A program made the position numbers and the translations under genes. Below the pieces are notes generated by a model. The model worked only from the letters and a program-made list of their open reading frames with translations. It was not told the DNA's origin and did not search any database. Shown here one piece after another: positions 25,247 through 37,108 of a DNA stretch of 64,000 nucleotides (its first letter is position 1; every line of letters begins with the position of its first letter). The stretch lies in contig ML679961.1 in assembly GCA_007922225.1 (NCBI GenBank), positions 6,989,702 to 7,053,701 of the forward strand. Direction: 5' to 3'. The stretch is from Emydura subglobosa. Lineage: Eukaryota > Chordata > Testudines > Chelidae.

Positions 25247-25846
25247 CCAGTTTATAATCCATGCCCCAGAAAACAGGGCGCTATGTAAGATGAATCAAAA
25301 TGCCTACTCATCTCCTGGCGTTATTCAGCAGTACTTTAAGAGCTCTTACCTGATGAGCTCACGCCATCAACGGGCAGCAGAAAAGCCAGGGAGGAGTATG
25401 TGAGTATCACCAACCAGCCAAATGAATGCAATCAGGAATAGCAGAACAACTGCAATGAAAGGAGTCTCTGAACTCCAGCAATTTCAAATGCAGAAATTGA
25501 CTTTGTCTCACAGCTGAGGGTTATGTCCCTTTGGGGGAGGTGGAGGAGATGTGAGAGAAGAAAGATTGGCAAGGGAAAGAGGGCCTAAAGGGGGGCGGGG
25601 GGGGGAAGAGGAGACAAAACAAAAATACAAAGCCAGAGTTAAACTCAGGCCTTTCATCTCCTCTCCAGATGGCCCAGCAGCTGAGCTACTAGATGGAATG
25701 TCTGGCTTGTCTTCCTTGCTCAACTGCTTTCCATACTAGTGCATAATAAAAGCTGCAGCCTGAGCAATGCTCAGGCACAGCTGATAAAGAGTCAACCACA
25801 CCCGGGATCACTCTCTAGCTGTGTGATGCAGCCTCCTACATGTATT

Positions 25847-25868
25847 AAAAAAAAAAAAAAAAAAAAAA
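25847..25868. repeat. A22 homopolymer
   Basis: A run of 22 A. No SINE or processed-gene body was recognised upstream, so its origin is unknown. Confidence 0.9.
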
Positions 25869-28800
25869 TCAAGGGAGGCTATTTTGATCAAGTAGTTTTT
25901 TGCCAAGCCTCCCATTCCACCCTGCATTTTATCTGTTTTACAACATCCAAGTCCTTGCATTTACTCTCCCAAAATTAAAAATTTGAACAGATGGTTCAGC
26001 AAGGGAAACCAGAAGATTTGTCTGCTTTAACATAAGGATGGCTGTTAGCTCATCAGAGCCTTAAGGTAGCTTTAGCCCTTCAAAGTATTACTAAAACTAG
26101 AAAATGGTGAAACTTTTAGAAGGAATCCACCAAAAGCAATTGACAGTGTAGCAAATTTCCCGTTAATATCAGGGAAGTTTTATGGGAGCTTCCTAAGAGG
26201 AAAATAAGCTTAGGAAAAAAAGTTGGATATTCTGATAAATATTTATAATGAAGCTCTCCCCCCGCCCTACACATACATCTTGTTAAGCATCACAAATTAA
26301 GAAACTGTAGTATGGAGGATGAAAGGAAAATATCTTAACTGCGGAAGAGACTAATTCAACCCTCCTGCTAAATTCCAGACCTCTTAGATTAAATCTGCCT
26401 TCTCAAGAGAACCAGATAACATTCACAATACGTTGCAGAAACCTGATATAACTAAATTTCTAGCTAAATTTAATTCAAACAACACGAGATCAAGAGATGA
26501 TGTCTGCTTAGAATGGTAAGGTCTTCAATTAATATCAGACTTCAAGCTTCGGTATAAAACTAATGACGAGGTAGATTTACCTGATCAGCTAGTAACATGA
26601 TCAGGTAAGAATAATACAATTAGCACAGCACAAATGAATACCGCACTTGTAAGTCTGTAATCAACAACAAAGCAAGGTTATTATAGGAGGAAAACCAAGC
26701 AGTGTATTGGTCACTTTCCTTTAAAGGAATATCATTTACACTACTTTTTCATTTTCAGGGCCACATTTGATCCTGTCCATTTAAGTTATGTTGCTCCAAG
26801 AACGTTTCTCAAAGCTACTGCACCCTAATTTTTTTATATTTATACATAAGCTATCCTCAAAGGATCACAAAAGTACTTCCTTTCAAGAAACAGCAATGAT
26901 AGGGTACCTATGGTTTGGCCATTATTCTTCACTGCTTTTGCAGATTTGAATGATTGACAATTAGACATTCTTATTAGAGTGTTGCATCATAAACCACCAT
27001 CAAAACAAGAACATCAATTTCAGAAGACAAGAAGCCATTTTTGCAGCACTCCTCCCATACTGAAAAGCAAGATCCTAATTTGACAGGTTAAACTGCAACT
27101 TATTCTTCTCTTTCCACTGATTTGACAATAGGAATTATATGTGCATATGGCTAGGAGAAAAAAAAAAAGGGTCCTTTTTTAACATGACTTTTCACAAGAT
27201 AAATCAAACAGCCACTGAAATGACGGATATTTGAGCACTCACTGAAAGGTCTCTGATTAGGTTGTCTTATCTAAAGTCATTATCTCTCTCAGTTAATGAA
27301 CTCTCTCCCACACACATCTCAGCTGTGTCTACGCTGGCATGATTCACCACCTACGTCCTATATTTATATATTAATTTCTAAAATAAATCCATGCCACTCA
27401 TAACCTTGCCCCTTATTTCATCTCATGAGAGCAACAGTTCCCTGAAGTGTCAGGCAACGCAAAAAGGCAGTGGGGGCAGAGAAGCCAAAAGGAAAAAAAA
27501 GAAAGTACAAAAAAGACAATTCTGCCAGTGGCACCCTAGTATCAGTAAGTCACTTTACAACACATTGAACTCTCTTCAAAGGACACTCCCAAAGTCAATT
27601 CTACAGCTGGGATCCGCACTTGCCCACTGAGTATACTAATAATTTGTGTAGCCCAATACTAGTCACTTTGAAAAATCACACTCCTCTATCACCAAGCTCC
27701 CCCATCGAATTATTCAACACAGCCTAGATTTCCAATCAAACTATCAAAGCCTCTGAAAGTTGGCAGAGAAAGGGAATTCTGTTAACCATGCTACACTCCC
27801 TGACAGATTAGCAAAGGATACATTGTGTATAAAATGCTATAAATGTATTTTAATAGCTCAAAGCAGCACACTGCTTTGAATATTCACAACACTTCAGTAT
27901 TTGCATTGTAATAGCTTCATTCAATAATAAGCCTTCATGTCAATAAGAAAAAACAATGTGCCCATCTGTTTTGATTTTGCAAATTGCCATAGTTCCTATA
28001 TTGCAACAACTTTAGAAATCCTTGGTGTGATAAAACCCAAGGTATAGACACAAAGCTAATTATTTTAGAAGTAAACAAAGCAAGCGGCAGATATATCCCA
28101 CAACATCCCATTTGTCTGGAAATAAGCAATTACGTAATTTGCAAGGAGTTCTCAACCCTGTACTTGCTTCTGATAAGTCTTTTGTCTCTCCTTAGCCTAT
28201 CAAAGCCAAATCACTGCCATAACACTGAGCATCTACTTAACAGCAGGAATCATGCTTTTAGCACAGTAACCTTTTTATTACCATTTCCCCTCAGTCGGGC
28301 AAATGAAAATACAAAAAGATTCAAAGGCTAAAACAAAAAAAGAAATTAATTCGCACAGCAGGTAAAACCCCATGTTCTCCCTTTCTCACTTGACAATTCT
28401 GCTAATCTGATGCTCCTGGCTTCCATGCCATTTCTGTGGCTCCCCAACCCTGCAACTGAACCTGTGTGATGGCAGGGGTGTGCCCCGGTGAATCAAACTG
28501 CAGAATCAGGGACTAGGATCTGTCAGGATTTTCTCCTTCTTTGCAGCTGCATCTCCATGCCTTGCCTTCTGCCATACACCTTTCTAAACCTTGTCCAAAA
28601 TCTTAAAGAGCTCACGTTTTACTACCAGACAGCAGATGCTGTCTGTTCATTTACTTACAGAAGTCGCTTTACTTTCAGTAAACTGGTCGATTATTAGACA
28701 GCTAATATTCTTAAAACCTAAAGGGCAGTTACCATCTGTTTCTTTAAATGTAGAATCAGGTAATTTAGGCCCAACATTTCCTTTTAAGCAGCAAACTTTT

Positions 28801-29420
28801 TAAAAAACAAACAAACATCTTTTCATGGGAATAGCCACAGGGTTTTACATCTTTCAATAATAAAAAAAGAGAGAACTCATCTGAATCCCAGCTAAACTCA
28901 AACCCAGCAGCACCCCGCAGGTGCACAACCACCAGCGCAGGCAATGGGCAAGCAACAACAATGAAACCGACTAGCCGGTTTCTATTGTCCAAGCCCAGTG
29001 AAATGCAGAGACCACAACATTAATGGGGAAAAGCCAGCTAGTTCCTCCACGATGGATGGCGCTGGGAAGGAAGGTTTGGGTTATATCCCGGCCCAATATC
29101 CCTGCGATGCTGCTTATTCTCCCCCTCACCCCAGTTAATCCCGGGCAGGAGCAAGGAGGGGTTATTCTACTGTCCAAGGGCAAAGGAAAGTGACGGTGAA
29201 TGTTGTGTGCAGGGGCTTTGCTCTCTCCCAGCACAAAGCATCGCTGTCCATTCCTAGCAACCCGGACAGCATCCTCAACCCACAGGGCCACTGCGGCCAG
29301 CCCCACAGGGGCGTCGTCCCAGCTCTGCTCTCAGCTCCGCTGGCCTGAGCCTGGAGAGGTCCAGGGACGGTCACTGGAGTTCCACGGGGGTACAACCGGC
29401 CGGGGGCCGCCCGCACTCAC

Positions 29421-29500
29421 CTCCCTGCCAATGAAGCTCTCGCCCGGCGGCCGCCCGTGCCCCCAGTGCCCCTACAAAGCGAAGGGGGAGGCGGTTGTTA
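29421..29500 (-). other. NIN: Candidate non-coding first exon of NIN (3' part; 5' end unknown)
   Basis: On the minus strand the sequence ggcagggag is followed by gtgagtgcgg, the only strong donor I found beside the CpG island. The start-codon exon carries only 21 nt of 5' UTR after its acceptor, so an upstream non-coding exon is required. The upstream limit is arbitrary, because the transcription start could be anywhere up to or inside the gap. Confidence 0.45.
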
Positions 29501-29703
29501 GCGCTGCAGGAGGACACCACGCACCCCGAGCCCCTGCCTCTGCTCCAGGCCGGCGTCCTTCACAGGGGCACCAACCCGGCCAGCGCCAGCGGCATTAACA
29601 GCTCCAAGGAGCCAGCTTTGCACAAGGGAGCCGCAAGCCGCTGCCAGCTGAATGCTCCCCCCTCCCCCCCATCTCCCCCGCCCCCTCCCTCTGCTCCCCC
29701 CCC

Positions 29704-30103
29704 NNNNNNNNNNNNNNNNNNNNNNNNNNNNNNNNNNNNNNNNNNNNNNNNNNNNNNNNNNNNNNNNNNNNNNNNNNNNNNNNNNNNNNNNNNNNNNNNN
29801 NNNNNNNNNNNNNNNNNNNNNNNNNNNNNNNNNNNNNNNNNNNNNNNNNNNNNNNNNNNNNNNNNNNNNNNNNNNNNNNNNNNNNNNNNNNNNNNNNNNN
29901 NNNNNNNNNNNNNNNNNNNNNNNNNNNNNNNNNNNNNNNNNNNNNNNNNNNNNNNNNNNNNNNNNNNNNNNNNNNNNNNNNNNNNNNNNNNNNNNNNNNN
30001 NNNNNNNNNNNNNNNNNNNNNNNNNNNNNNNNNNNNNNNNNNNNNNNNNNNNNNNNNNNNNNNNNNNNNNNNNNNNNNNNNNNNNNNNNNNNNNNNNNNN
30101 NNN
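29704..30103. other. Assembly gap, 400 N
   Basis: A run of exactly 400 N inside the CpG island, flanked by C-rich tracts. Translations crossing it are meaningless. Confidence 1.
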
Positions 30104-30479
30104 TGCACCCCCCCGCCAGCTCCCCCCCTCAATGCACCTCCCACACACACCCAGGCCGCTCCGCCGCTCCCGGGCGCCCCGTACCGCTTCAGAGCCCGGC
30201 CGCCGCCCCCGCTCCCATGCTCGGCTCGGCTCGCTCCGGCTCCCCGCACGGCTGCCAGCCGGGGCCGTCGGCCGAGCGGTGCGGGGGGAAGCGGCCGGCG
30301 CCAGGCCGAGCAGGGCGGGGCGGGGCGGGCACCGCCCCAGGGGAGGAGCTGCCGGAGCCGGGCGCAGGGGGACGGGGGGGTGGGGGAGGAGCCGGGAAGA
30401 GTCTGCGGGGGGGGCTGGGCTGGGCTGCTTTACCCCCGGGCTGGACCCCTAAACACCCCCCCAGAGTCTGGCTCAGCCA

Positions 30480-30682
30480 GAAACCCCCCTGCCTTGGGGC
30501 ACCCCAGAAACCCACCCCCCCTGCCTTGGGACACCCCAGAAACCCCCCATCACCACCCTGGGACACCCCAGAAACCCACCCCCCTGCCTTGGGGCACCCC
30601 AGAAACCCACCATCACCACCCTGGGGCACTCCAGACCCTCCCCCCCAATCACCACCCTGGGGCACCCCGGAAACCCACCTGG
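30480..30682. repeat. Short minisatellite beside the NIN CpG island
   Basis: About six copies of a 27-35-bp unit built from 'aaaccca', a C-run or 'atcaccacc', and 'tggg(g)caccccag'. Two sub-types, one with 'tgccttggg' and one with 'atcaccaccctgg', alternate irregularly. Probably polymorphic in copy number. Confidence 0.88.
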
Positions 30683-30874
30683 GTGCTAGAGCCCTGCCCC
30701 GCCCCGCCTGCAGGCAGCTGATTCGCTCTGCCTGCCCCCCATTTATGAGTGTTCGTTACTATAATTACAGGCCAGGCCCGGCCCAGACAGCACCAGGGAG
30801 CAGGACCCAGTTGTGCCAAGCGCTGCCCCAGGACAGGTCTGAGAATCCCCCGCCCCCAGGAGGTGACGACGGCA

Positions 30875-31120
30875 GGGCTTGTCTATACTCAGCGGTGCTG
30901 CAGGGGCACAGCTGTCGCTTTCCGTGAAGATGCTGTCTACACCCAGGGTCCCTTCCTTCCGCACAGGTGCTCCACCTCCGGTGGCTAAGTGGAGGGGAGA
31001 AATCCTAATAACTCCCTTGCTCAGGGGTGCGGCTTTTCCACACCCCAGCAGGAGGTCAGTTGCATGTTCTGTGTGTGGTACTGAGGCGGTACCACATAGG
31101 TTTGTAGTGTAGACAAAGCC
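30875..31120. mobile_element. Short inverted-repeat (MITE-like) element
   Basis: The left end is gggcttgtctatactcagcgg. The right end, reversed, begins ggctttgtctacactac. The length is 246 bp with no frame. It belongs to the same end-type as 18850 and 22813. No clear target duplication. Confidence 0.65.
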
Positions 31121-31369
31121 GAAGCGTCAGACGAGAGACAACGGCTGGATACAGACAGATCCTCTGGGGAGCACAAAGCACCAAGGAGGTGATGCTGGGC
31201 AGCGTGACGGGCAGGGGTCCCAGCACCTACCTGTTAGCAAGCCTTTTTTTATAGGCAAAAGATTGTCTTGTGGGTTTACCCTGAAATAAATGTGAAATAA
31301 GTCACAGCAGCTTAGCTAAGTCAGTTAAAATCACAGCTGTAGTTCCACTGGTGCAGGGTGCAGTGGTAT

Positions 31370-31690
31370 ACCAAGGGGGGCAGGCAGGGGGGGAGAGGCC
31401 CCCCCCATCGGAGCCAGTGCTAGGCTGTGGGGCTGGAGTGGTGGGTAAGTGTGGGGTGCCGGGCCAGCCCTTCACCATGGGTGGGGGTGCAGGAGGCTGA
31501 GGGGCAGCTGCTTCTGCTCCTGCCCCTCTCCCCCCATGCATTGAGAAGGGCCAGCCCAGCCCCCCCACCCCAGGCCAGCGGGTGAGGCCACCCCCATCTG
31601 AGTTGGCGCTTGGCTGTGGGTCTGGAGCAAGAGAGGCAGGCAAGTGCAGGGAGGGGTGGGCAGCAGAGCCAAGCCTGCATTTGCGCCTCC
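31370..31690. repeat. GC-rich diverged direct duplication
   Basis: A block near 31397 (cccccatcggagccagtgctaggctgtgg) recurs near 31590 (cccccatctgagttggcgcttggctgtgg), each followed by 'ctggag' and 'gcaagtg'-like sequence. The spacing is about 190 bp. Long overlapping frames here come from low complexity and are not treated as genes. Confidence 0.5.
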
Positions 31691-32099
31691 CCCAGGCCTC
31701 ATGCCCCCTCCCCCCTGTGGGAAAGCTGAGGGGGGGGGCCGGTGGCACTGGGACCCCTTCCGCCCTGTGGGAAGGGGGGGCGCATGAGGCAGCAGGCGGG
31801 TGCAAATGTAGGCTTGGCCCCTGGAAAGTGTCATGGGAAAGTGTCTTACTGCGGAGGAAGGAATAAGGCTGCCATGCCTGGGAGCCGGTGGGTGAGGATT
31901 GCAGAGTACGTCCTTGGAAGTTTCATCGACATTTCTCCGGAGATTCTATGGACGTCGCTGTGCACACAAACAATTGGCTCTGCCTGGCCTGCCTGCCTAA
32001 CACTACAGGGCAGAGAAAAGCAGATCACAACGCGGCCGCTCTTCGTCGTACCACTGCCTCTTCTAGTACGAGGAAATGGATGGAAAGTCGACAGCTGCG

Positions 32100-33028
32100 C
32101 CCTGTGAAGTTGGGAGCGCCGTCCATGTATCGCTCTAATGGGAAATACATTGACCCGAGGTTCCCGCCCCAGCAATGGGCTCGCCCATGCTCAGCTGCCA
32201 GGACTGACCGGACTGCGGTGGAGTCTCAAACAGGTCCCGGCTCACGACATAGCTGGACCCCCTGGTCGCACGTACCCCATCCTCCTCCACCTCTTCCTCA
32301 TCCTTGCTGTTCATGGCAAGGGGCCGTGTCTCGGGCGTCTATGAGGTATCCACGGTGGTGTGCTGCTCTTTGTAAAAGCGGCAGCTCTGCGGCTCAATAC
32401 CAGGTTGACTGTTGACCTCCCTGGCCTTCTGGTACGCCTGCCACAGTTCCTTTGCTTTCACGCAGCACTGCTGCTGGTCCCCGTCATACCTCGACTCCTG
32501 CATCCCTTGGGCAATCTGCTCACAGATACCTACATTTCTACGGCTGGTCCGTCGCTGTGCCCGCACAGCCTCTTCTCCCCATACGCCCAGCAGCTTCAAT
32601 ATCTGCTGTCTACTCCAAGCTGGAGCATGTCTGGAATGTGTCGCTGGCATGGGCAGTTTCACGCAATAATGGAGAGCTGGGCAATGGGGAAAAGGCATTA
32701 AAAAATTCACAGGACTTTAAAGGGAGGGGGACCGTCTCCTCTCCAGGTCTCTGGGCATTGGCGTTCATAACTGTGACCACAGCGGTCAGTGTCTGGCCTT
32801 GTGGGAACCTGCCAGAGGACAGTGAGGGTCAATATACGTAACACAGCGTCTACACTTGCTCTGCGTCGACCTACGCACATCGATCCTGGCTCCACGCCAC
32901 CCCCGGAGGTGGTGTTCCTGCAATGGGTCGCTTACTTTGGTGGGAGACAAACTGGAATGTAGACACATGCACAACTCGGTCGACACAAGGTGGCTTATGT
33001 TGACCTAACTATGTAGTGAAGCAAATCT
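32100..33028 (-). mobile_element. Harbinger-like element, copy 1, with a Myb/SANT-type frame
   Basis: The minus-strand frame 32710-32339 contains WSRQQILKLLGVWGEEAV, SRRNVGICEQIAQGM and CCVKAKELWQAYQKARE. This is the trihelix/SANT DNA-binding pattern of the accessory protein carried by PIF/Harbinger transposons and of Myb/SANT-like host proteins. An acidic-coding stretch follows (cctcctccacctcttcctc on the plus strand). The right end near 33028 is a decayed 'cacaaggtggcttatgttgacc...' terminus shared with copy 2. The left boundary was not found. No transposase was recognised. Confidence 0.65.
32339..32710 (-). pseudogene. Transposon-derived Myb/SANT-like DNA-binding protein remnant
   Basis: An open stretch of about 123 codons on the minus strand contains one trihelix-like domain, roughly residues 30-110. 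Tryptophans and the GEE, RRN, CEQIAQGM and CRF blocks sit where the family has them. Its start sits in unrelated-looking sequence, and the acidic C-terminal region is not in the same open frame. It is most likely a broken transposon gene. In other copies of this family such proteins bind element ends and assist the transposase. Confidence 0.55.
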
Positions 33029-35132
33029 TTGTCCCAGATCCTCAAAGGTCTCTAGGCTCCGAATCGGGCCTTTACCTCACCTACTAATAACATCTTAATA
33101 GAAGTGAGAGAATTTTTACAATACAAGGTCACAGTCCAGTAACTGGCCAGGCAGGTTCACAGCGCCTGCCAACACGGCCAGCCTGCCAGGGGCCAGTTGA
33201 CTTGGCTCTATTTATGGTTTTTATGTGCTTGTTGCAGTTCTCGCAGCTTGGATCATGACAGATCATTGAAGCCGGTTTCACTTTTGTTCATAATCAGTTT
33301 CACTTTCAGTGAATCTCAGCTGAGTGCTGGATTTCAAACAGGGCAGGGGAATGGTTTAGTTGTGTAAAAACAGCTGTTTTCATTGGCTATTTTTGTAATA
33401 TGGGGAAACATTCCTATTGGCTCTCCGGCTTATAATAACTTTTGTTTACCAAATTCACATTCTGGTCCAAGTGTATGTTTCTAGTCTCCTTTAAACAGAG
33501 AATAGAGGAGGCTGTCCAGTGATTTCTTTTATAGTCTTGCATTTTCTCTTGGGCTTGTTCCTGTTGACAACACCATGGTCTCCCCAGCTGTGCAAACTCT
33601 GGGAGGCTCTTGCAAAATATGCACGTGATTTCTAGCTGAACAGAGCTTACCACAGCTTCCCCAGGCTCTGTGAACAGGCAGCTGCATTAGAGATGACAAG
33701 TAGTTTGGGCCCCCACCCTACAAATTGCTGCATGCTTGGGACCTACACCTACCCCTGTCCCCCTGTAACCCACCCACACGGAGAGAAGCTTGCAGGGTTA
33801 TAGCCTTGCTCTGCTTCTCAGCTGTGGTAATAAGTACCGGGCAGAGACACCAGCCTCTGGGGCTGTTTACATCCATTCCTGTCATCATGCGGTACGCTCG
33901 CCAGGCAGGATCTGAGCTCCTGTTCTGAGGCCCTCTCTTCTGCAGAAGGATCTGCCTGCCGTAAGAGTCCCCACACCAATGCCACGGGCCCAAAGCATGG
34001 TGGCTCTGTCTTGTGCAACGTGAGTGTGCCCTTCTGGCTGGGGAGTGTGTGACATTCCCTTTGCACGGGTTCACTGGGCCCCACCTCAGCCAGGTGTGGA
34101 GGTGCCGGAGGAGGAGAACTCCTGTAACTGTCCTCCTTGAATTGCTGGGCTTTTAAATGCCCCACCTTAAGGAGTTCTCCTGGATGGTGGCCTTGTCAGC
34201 TGTGCCCCCACACCCCACCCTGGAGAAAAGGTGGCAGGGAGCCCCCATCCCCATCCAGAGAGGCAGAGACATCAGCATGGGCTTCCTGTTCCCCCCAGGA
34301 ACAGCACTGGGAATGCCAACTGTGCCTACCCGCCCCAGAGAATCAGGGCCTCCCAGTACTTACTTCAGCACAGGGGGTGTATCTGCTTGGGTAGGGGTCT
34401 GGGCCCACGTCCCCCTTATCCTCCTTCCATACACAGAAGCCCCTGCTGGGAGGCCCAGGGAAGTGTGTTGTGGAGGTACCACCCCACTGAAACGCACGGG
34501 ACAGTTCACCCATCTCAGAGCCACTGTTTCAGGCTCTCTGCAGACTCAGGCAGACATCATTGCATTGCTTACACTTTGGTTCTTGTTTTCAAGCTTTTCT
34601 TTAACCCCACAAGGATTAGAAACGTGCTTTTGTTTTTTAGCAAAGGACGAGATTGTGGTGTAATTACGTGACTGCACGAGCTGGGGCCCTAGATATGGGG
34701 CAACGGTGCCTGTGCCTTAATCTGGCCCTGACTTCTTCCTGTCGCTGACGGACAATCATCCACCCCCACGTTTGGATTTCAGGTGACTTCCGATTGCGCT
34801 GCCCTCTGCGTATCACAGCTGAGTTATGTGCCAGGCACATACCCTGGCACTGGGAAAATGTCAGCATGAAGCTGGCACACAAACAGGAAGCAACTTGTAC
34901 AGGGAGCCACCCTGGCACACTAGCAGACCTTCTAAGGGTCAGCGGGGTGGAAGGCGAGGTAGAATAGGACTGGATGGAGCCCATTGCGACAGAGGCGTAA
35001 TGTTAGAACCTGCACTGAATAGAATTTCAGGCCCCAAACTTCCTTCTTTGTCCGCCAGCATCATGGAGGTCTAGGAAGGTCAAGGCCATTGCAGAGCCTG
35101 TAGGGAGAGCAATGACTGTTTTAGCTCTCTCG
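33029..35132. other. Intergenic sequence, nothing recognised
   Basis: No exon or bounded mobile element could be supported. AGGAGAACTCCT at 34112-34123 and its exact reverse complement at 34170-34181 could form a 12-bp stem with a 46-nt loop. Confidence 0.5.
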
Positions 35133-35324
35133 TAGAATCATAGAATCATAGAATATTAGAGTTGGAAGGGACCTCAGGAGGTATCTAGTCCAACCCCCTG
35201 CTCGAAGCAGGACTAACCTCAGCTATATCATCCCAACCAGGGCTTTGTCAAGCCTCAGCTTAAAAACCTCTAAGGATGGAGATTCCACCACCACCTCCCT
35301 AGGTAACCCATTCCAGTGCTTCAC
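35133..35324 (-). mobile_element. CR1 LINE, 3' end
   Basis: The reverse complement is a typical CR1 terminus: two TCTATGAT octamers, 'ggtcccttccaac', 'agcagggggttgga', then the codons for the RT C-terminus ([20 protein letters not shown]). It is about 190 bp, severely 5'-truncated and well preserved. Confidence 0.93.
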
Positions 35325-36199
35325 TCGTCTGTTAAGCGAGCGTCCATTGGTTGCTTTGATTTGTATCTGCATTTTATTTCCAGCGGAGGGGGTCTGAAAC
35401 CAGAGTTCTGCGCACGCCCGCTGTTAAAGGCCCCCAGGTCTAGTCTGAAGAGTGGGTGCGTTAACCGGCGTATCCCAGCCAAATTCCCCTCTGGCTGGAG
35501 CCCCCTGGGCGAGCGGGTGAGGGGGACATCACGGCTGGTGGTGAGAGGGGATGTGGAAGGGGGAAGTGGCTGCAGCGCCACATGCGCTGCCTTCCCACGG
35601 GCCCCGGAAAGCCCTTCTGAGTGTGCTGATGGGCTGGTCGCGAGCCTCCATCTTCTTTTCCCTCCCACCAAAAGCATCGAGGAAAGCAGTGCCAGTTAAC
35701 GCTGGTCAAATCACTCGTGTCCCGCTGCAGCTTGTCCCTCTGAGAGGCAGCCGGGGGGCGCCCGGTGCTGTCCGGTGCCTCGCTGCCACTCGTCCAGAGC
35801 ATGAGGATGCCGCGTGGGCCGAGGGGCTGGAACAACGTGTATAGTTGGGGGGTGGCACTGAGACCCATTGACCAAACTGTAAACTCTGTATGTGATGGAA
35901 ATCCCCCCCGCACTCCTCGTTCCAGCCCCTGTGCTCCTCAGCGCCACTGGCCACGGTCCTAGACCAACTCTACAGGTTAGCAATGGGTCCCCGGGCCCTC
36001 TGTACGTCTCCCTGGACTGTCCGGCCCCCGTTCCACTGGGCGCTCACGGTATCCACCGATCTGCCGCTTCCCGAGAAGCTGCCCGGCCCTGCTGACCAGT
36101 GCCACCTCAGACCGCCACCGCGGCTTGACGCACCGCACTTAGGCACATTTAGCGTGAAGTCAGGTCCAAGTCAATTTAACGAAGCGTAGAGAGTCACGC

Positions 36200-37108
36200 G
36201 GTGGTAAGGAGGACGCTGGACACAAATGGCTGCACGTGAAATCACAGCATGCGTTCGAGAGCCCAGACTCCCCTGCTTCAGAGCTGCCTGTGCTCAACAC
36301 CCGGGACCGGCTGGACTGGGGTGGTGTCAAAACCAGGGCCTGGCCCGCAGCACAGCTGGACCTTTCCGTCACATGTCCCCCATGCCCTCCTCCTCCTCGC
36401 TGTTCAGAACAGAGGCCTGTGATTCAGGCTCCTTGGAGGTTCCCACTGTGGTGTGCTGGGTGGGCGGGGGTTGTCTCCGCCAAGTATGGCTTGCAGCTGT
36501 TTGTAAAATCACGACTGGTCGTTGGCCTCCCTGGCCGTTGCAGTACGAACGGCCGTCCTTCCTTGGCTTTCATGAGGCGCTATTGCTGGTCCCTGCCATC
36601 CCCCGCTGCATCCCCGGAGCAGTCTGCTCAGAGGTGTCGATGTTTCTACGGCTGGTCCATAGCTGGGCCTGCACAGCCTCTTCTCCACACAGGCCCAGGG
36701 GATCCAACGTCTCCTCTCTACACTGCAGTGCATCTGGAACGTAGAGCTGGCCCCGGCAGCTGCACACAACGGGATAGCTGCTAGGTACGCTCACTCAGCT
36801 GGACCATCAGGAAAAGGCATTTCAAAAATTCACGGGGGCTTTAAAGGGGGGGCTTCCAGTCCCCCTGTCCCCTGGGCAGTGGAGTTCACAGTTGTGCCAA
36901 CATAGGTAAGGCAGTGTCTACCCTTGCGCTATGTTGATCTATGTACATCGACCGTGGCTCGACGCTGCTCGGGGAGGTGGTGTCATTATGTCAGTGCAAC
37001 GGGGAGCTCACAGCGGTGGGAGGCAACTTTAAGTGTAGGCACTACGCACAGCTCGGTCGACACAAGGCAGCTTACGTGGACTTAACTTTATAGTGTAGAA
37101 CAGGCTTC
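36200..37108 (-). mobile_element. Harbinger-like element, copy 2, decayed Myb/SANT frame
   Basis: The stretch aligns with 32180-33028 over most of its length. Shared blocks include 'tttctacggctggtcc', 'cctgcacagcctcttctcc', 'aaaaggcatt.aaaaattcac', 'ctttaaaggg' and the terminal region 'cacaaggcagcttac'. The right end is relatively intact ('tagtgtagaacaggctt'). The minus-strand frame keeps only GEEAVQAQLWTSRRNI. Copies 1 and 2 lie in the same orientation 4.1 kb apart, with unlike flanks. Confidence 0.6.

Larger units (their letters stand above)
17520..29420 (-). other. NIN first intron
   Basis: An 11.9-kb intron between the candidate 5' exon and the start-codon exon. It holds a T/G homopolymer tract (18069-18112), a transposon with a nested CR1 (18850-19878), a transposon split by an LTR-like insertion (22813-24140), an L2/MIR-like fragment (24425-24540), a CT/CA microsatellite (25181-25244) and an A run (25847-25868). 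The stretch 19879-22812 shows nothing I can name. The AT-rich stretch 25900-29280 is strikingly free of recognisable repeats. Enhancers could be present but cannot be seen by eye. Confidence 0.7.
29280..30460 (-). promoter_or_regulatory. CpG island, probable NIN promoter
   Basis: Both flanks of the 400-N gap are very GC- and CpG-rich, unlike the AT-rich intron to the left. Consecutive GC boxes (gggcggggcggggcggg) lie near 30313-30330. It lies 12 kb upstream of the NIN start exon, and a consensus minus-strand donor occurs at 29420. The transcription start cannot be placed because part of the island is missing. Confidence 0.65.

Noticed and set aside
29495..30721. Long frames spanning the 400-N gap
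   Set aside because: The translation crosses unknown bases, and the rest is low-complexity proline/glycine-rich sequence from GC-rich DNA and a minisatellite.
34112..34181. 12-bp inverted repeat as a regulatory hairpin or microRNA
   Set aside because: The arm is itself nearly palindromic and the loop is 46 nt. Nothing supports transcription.
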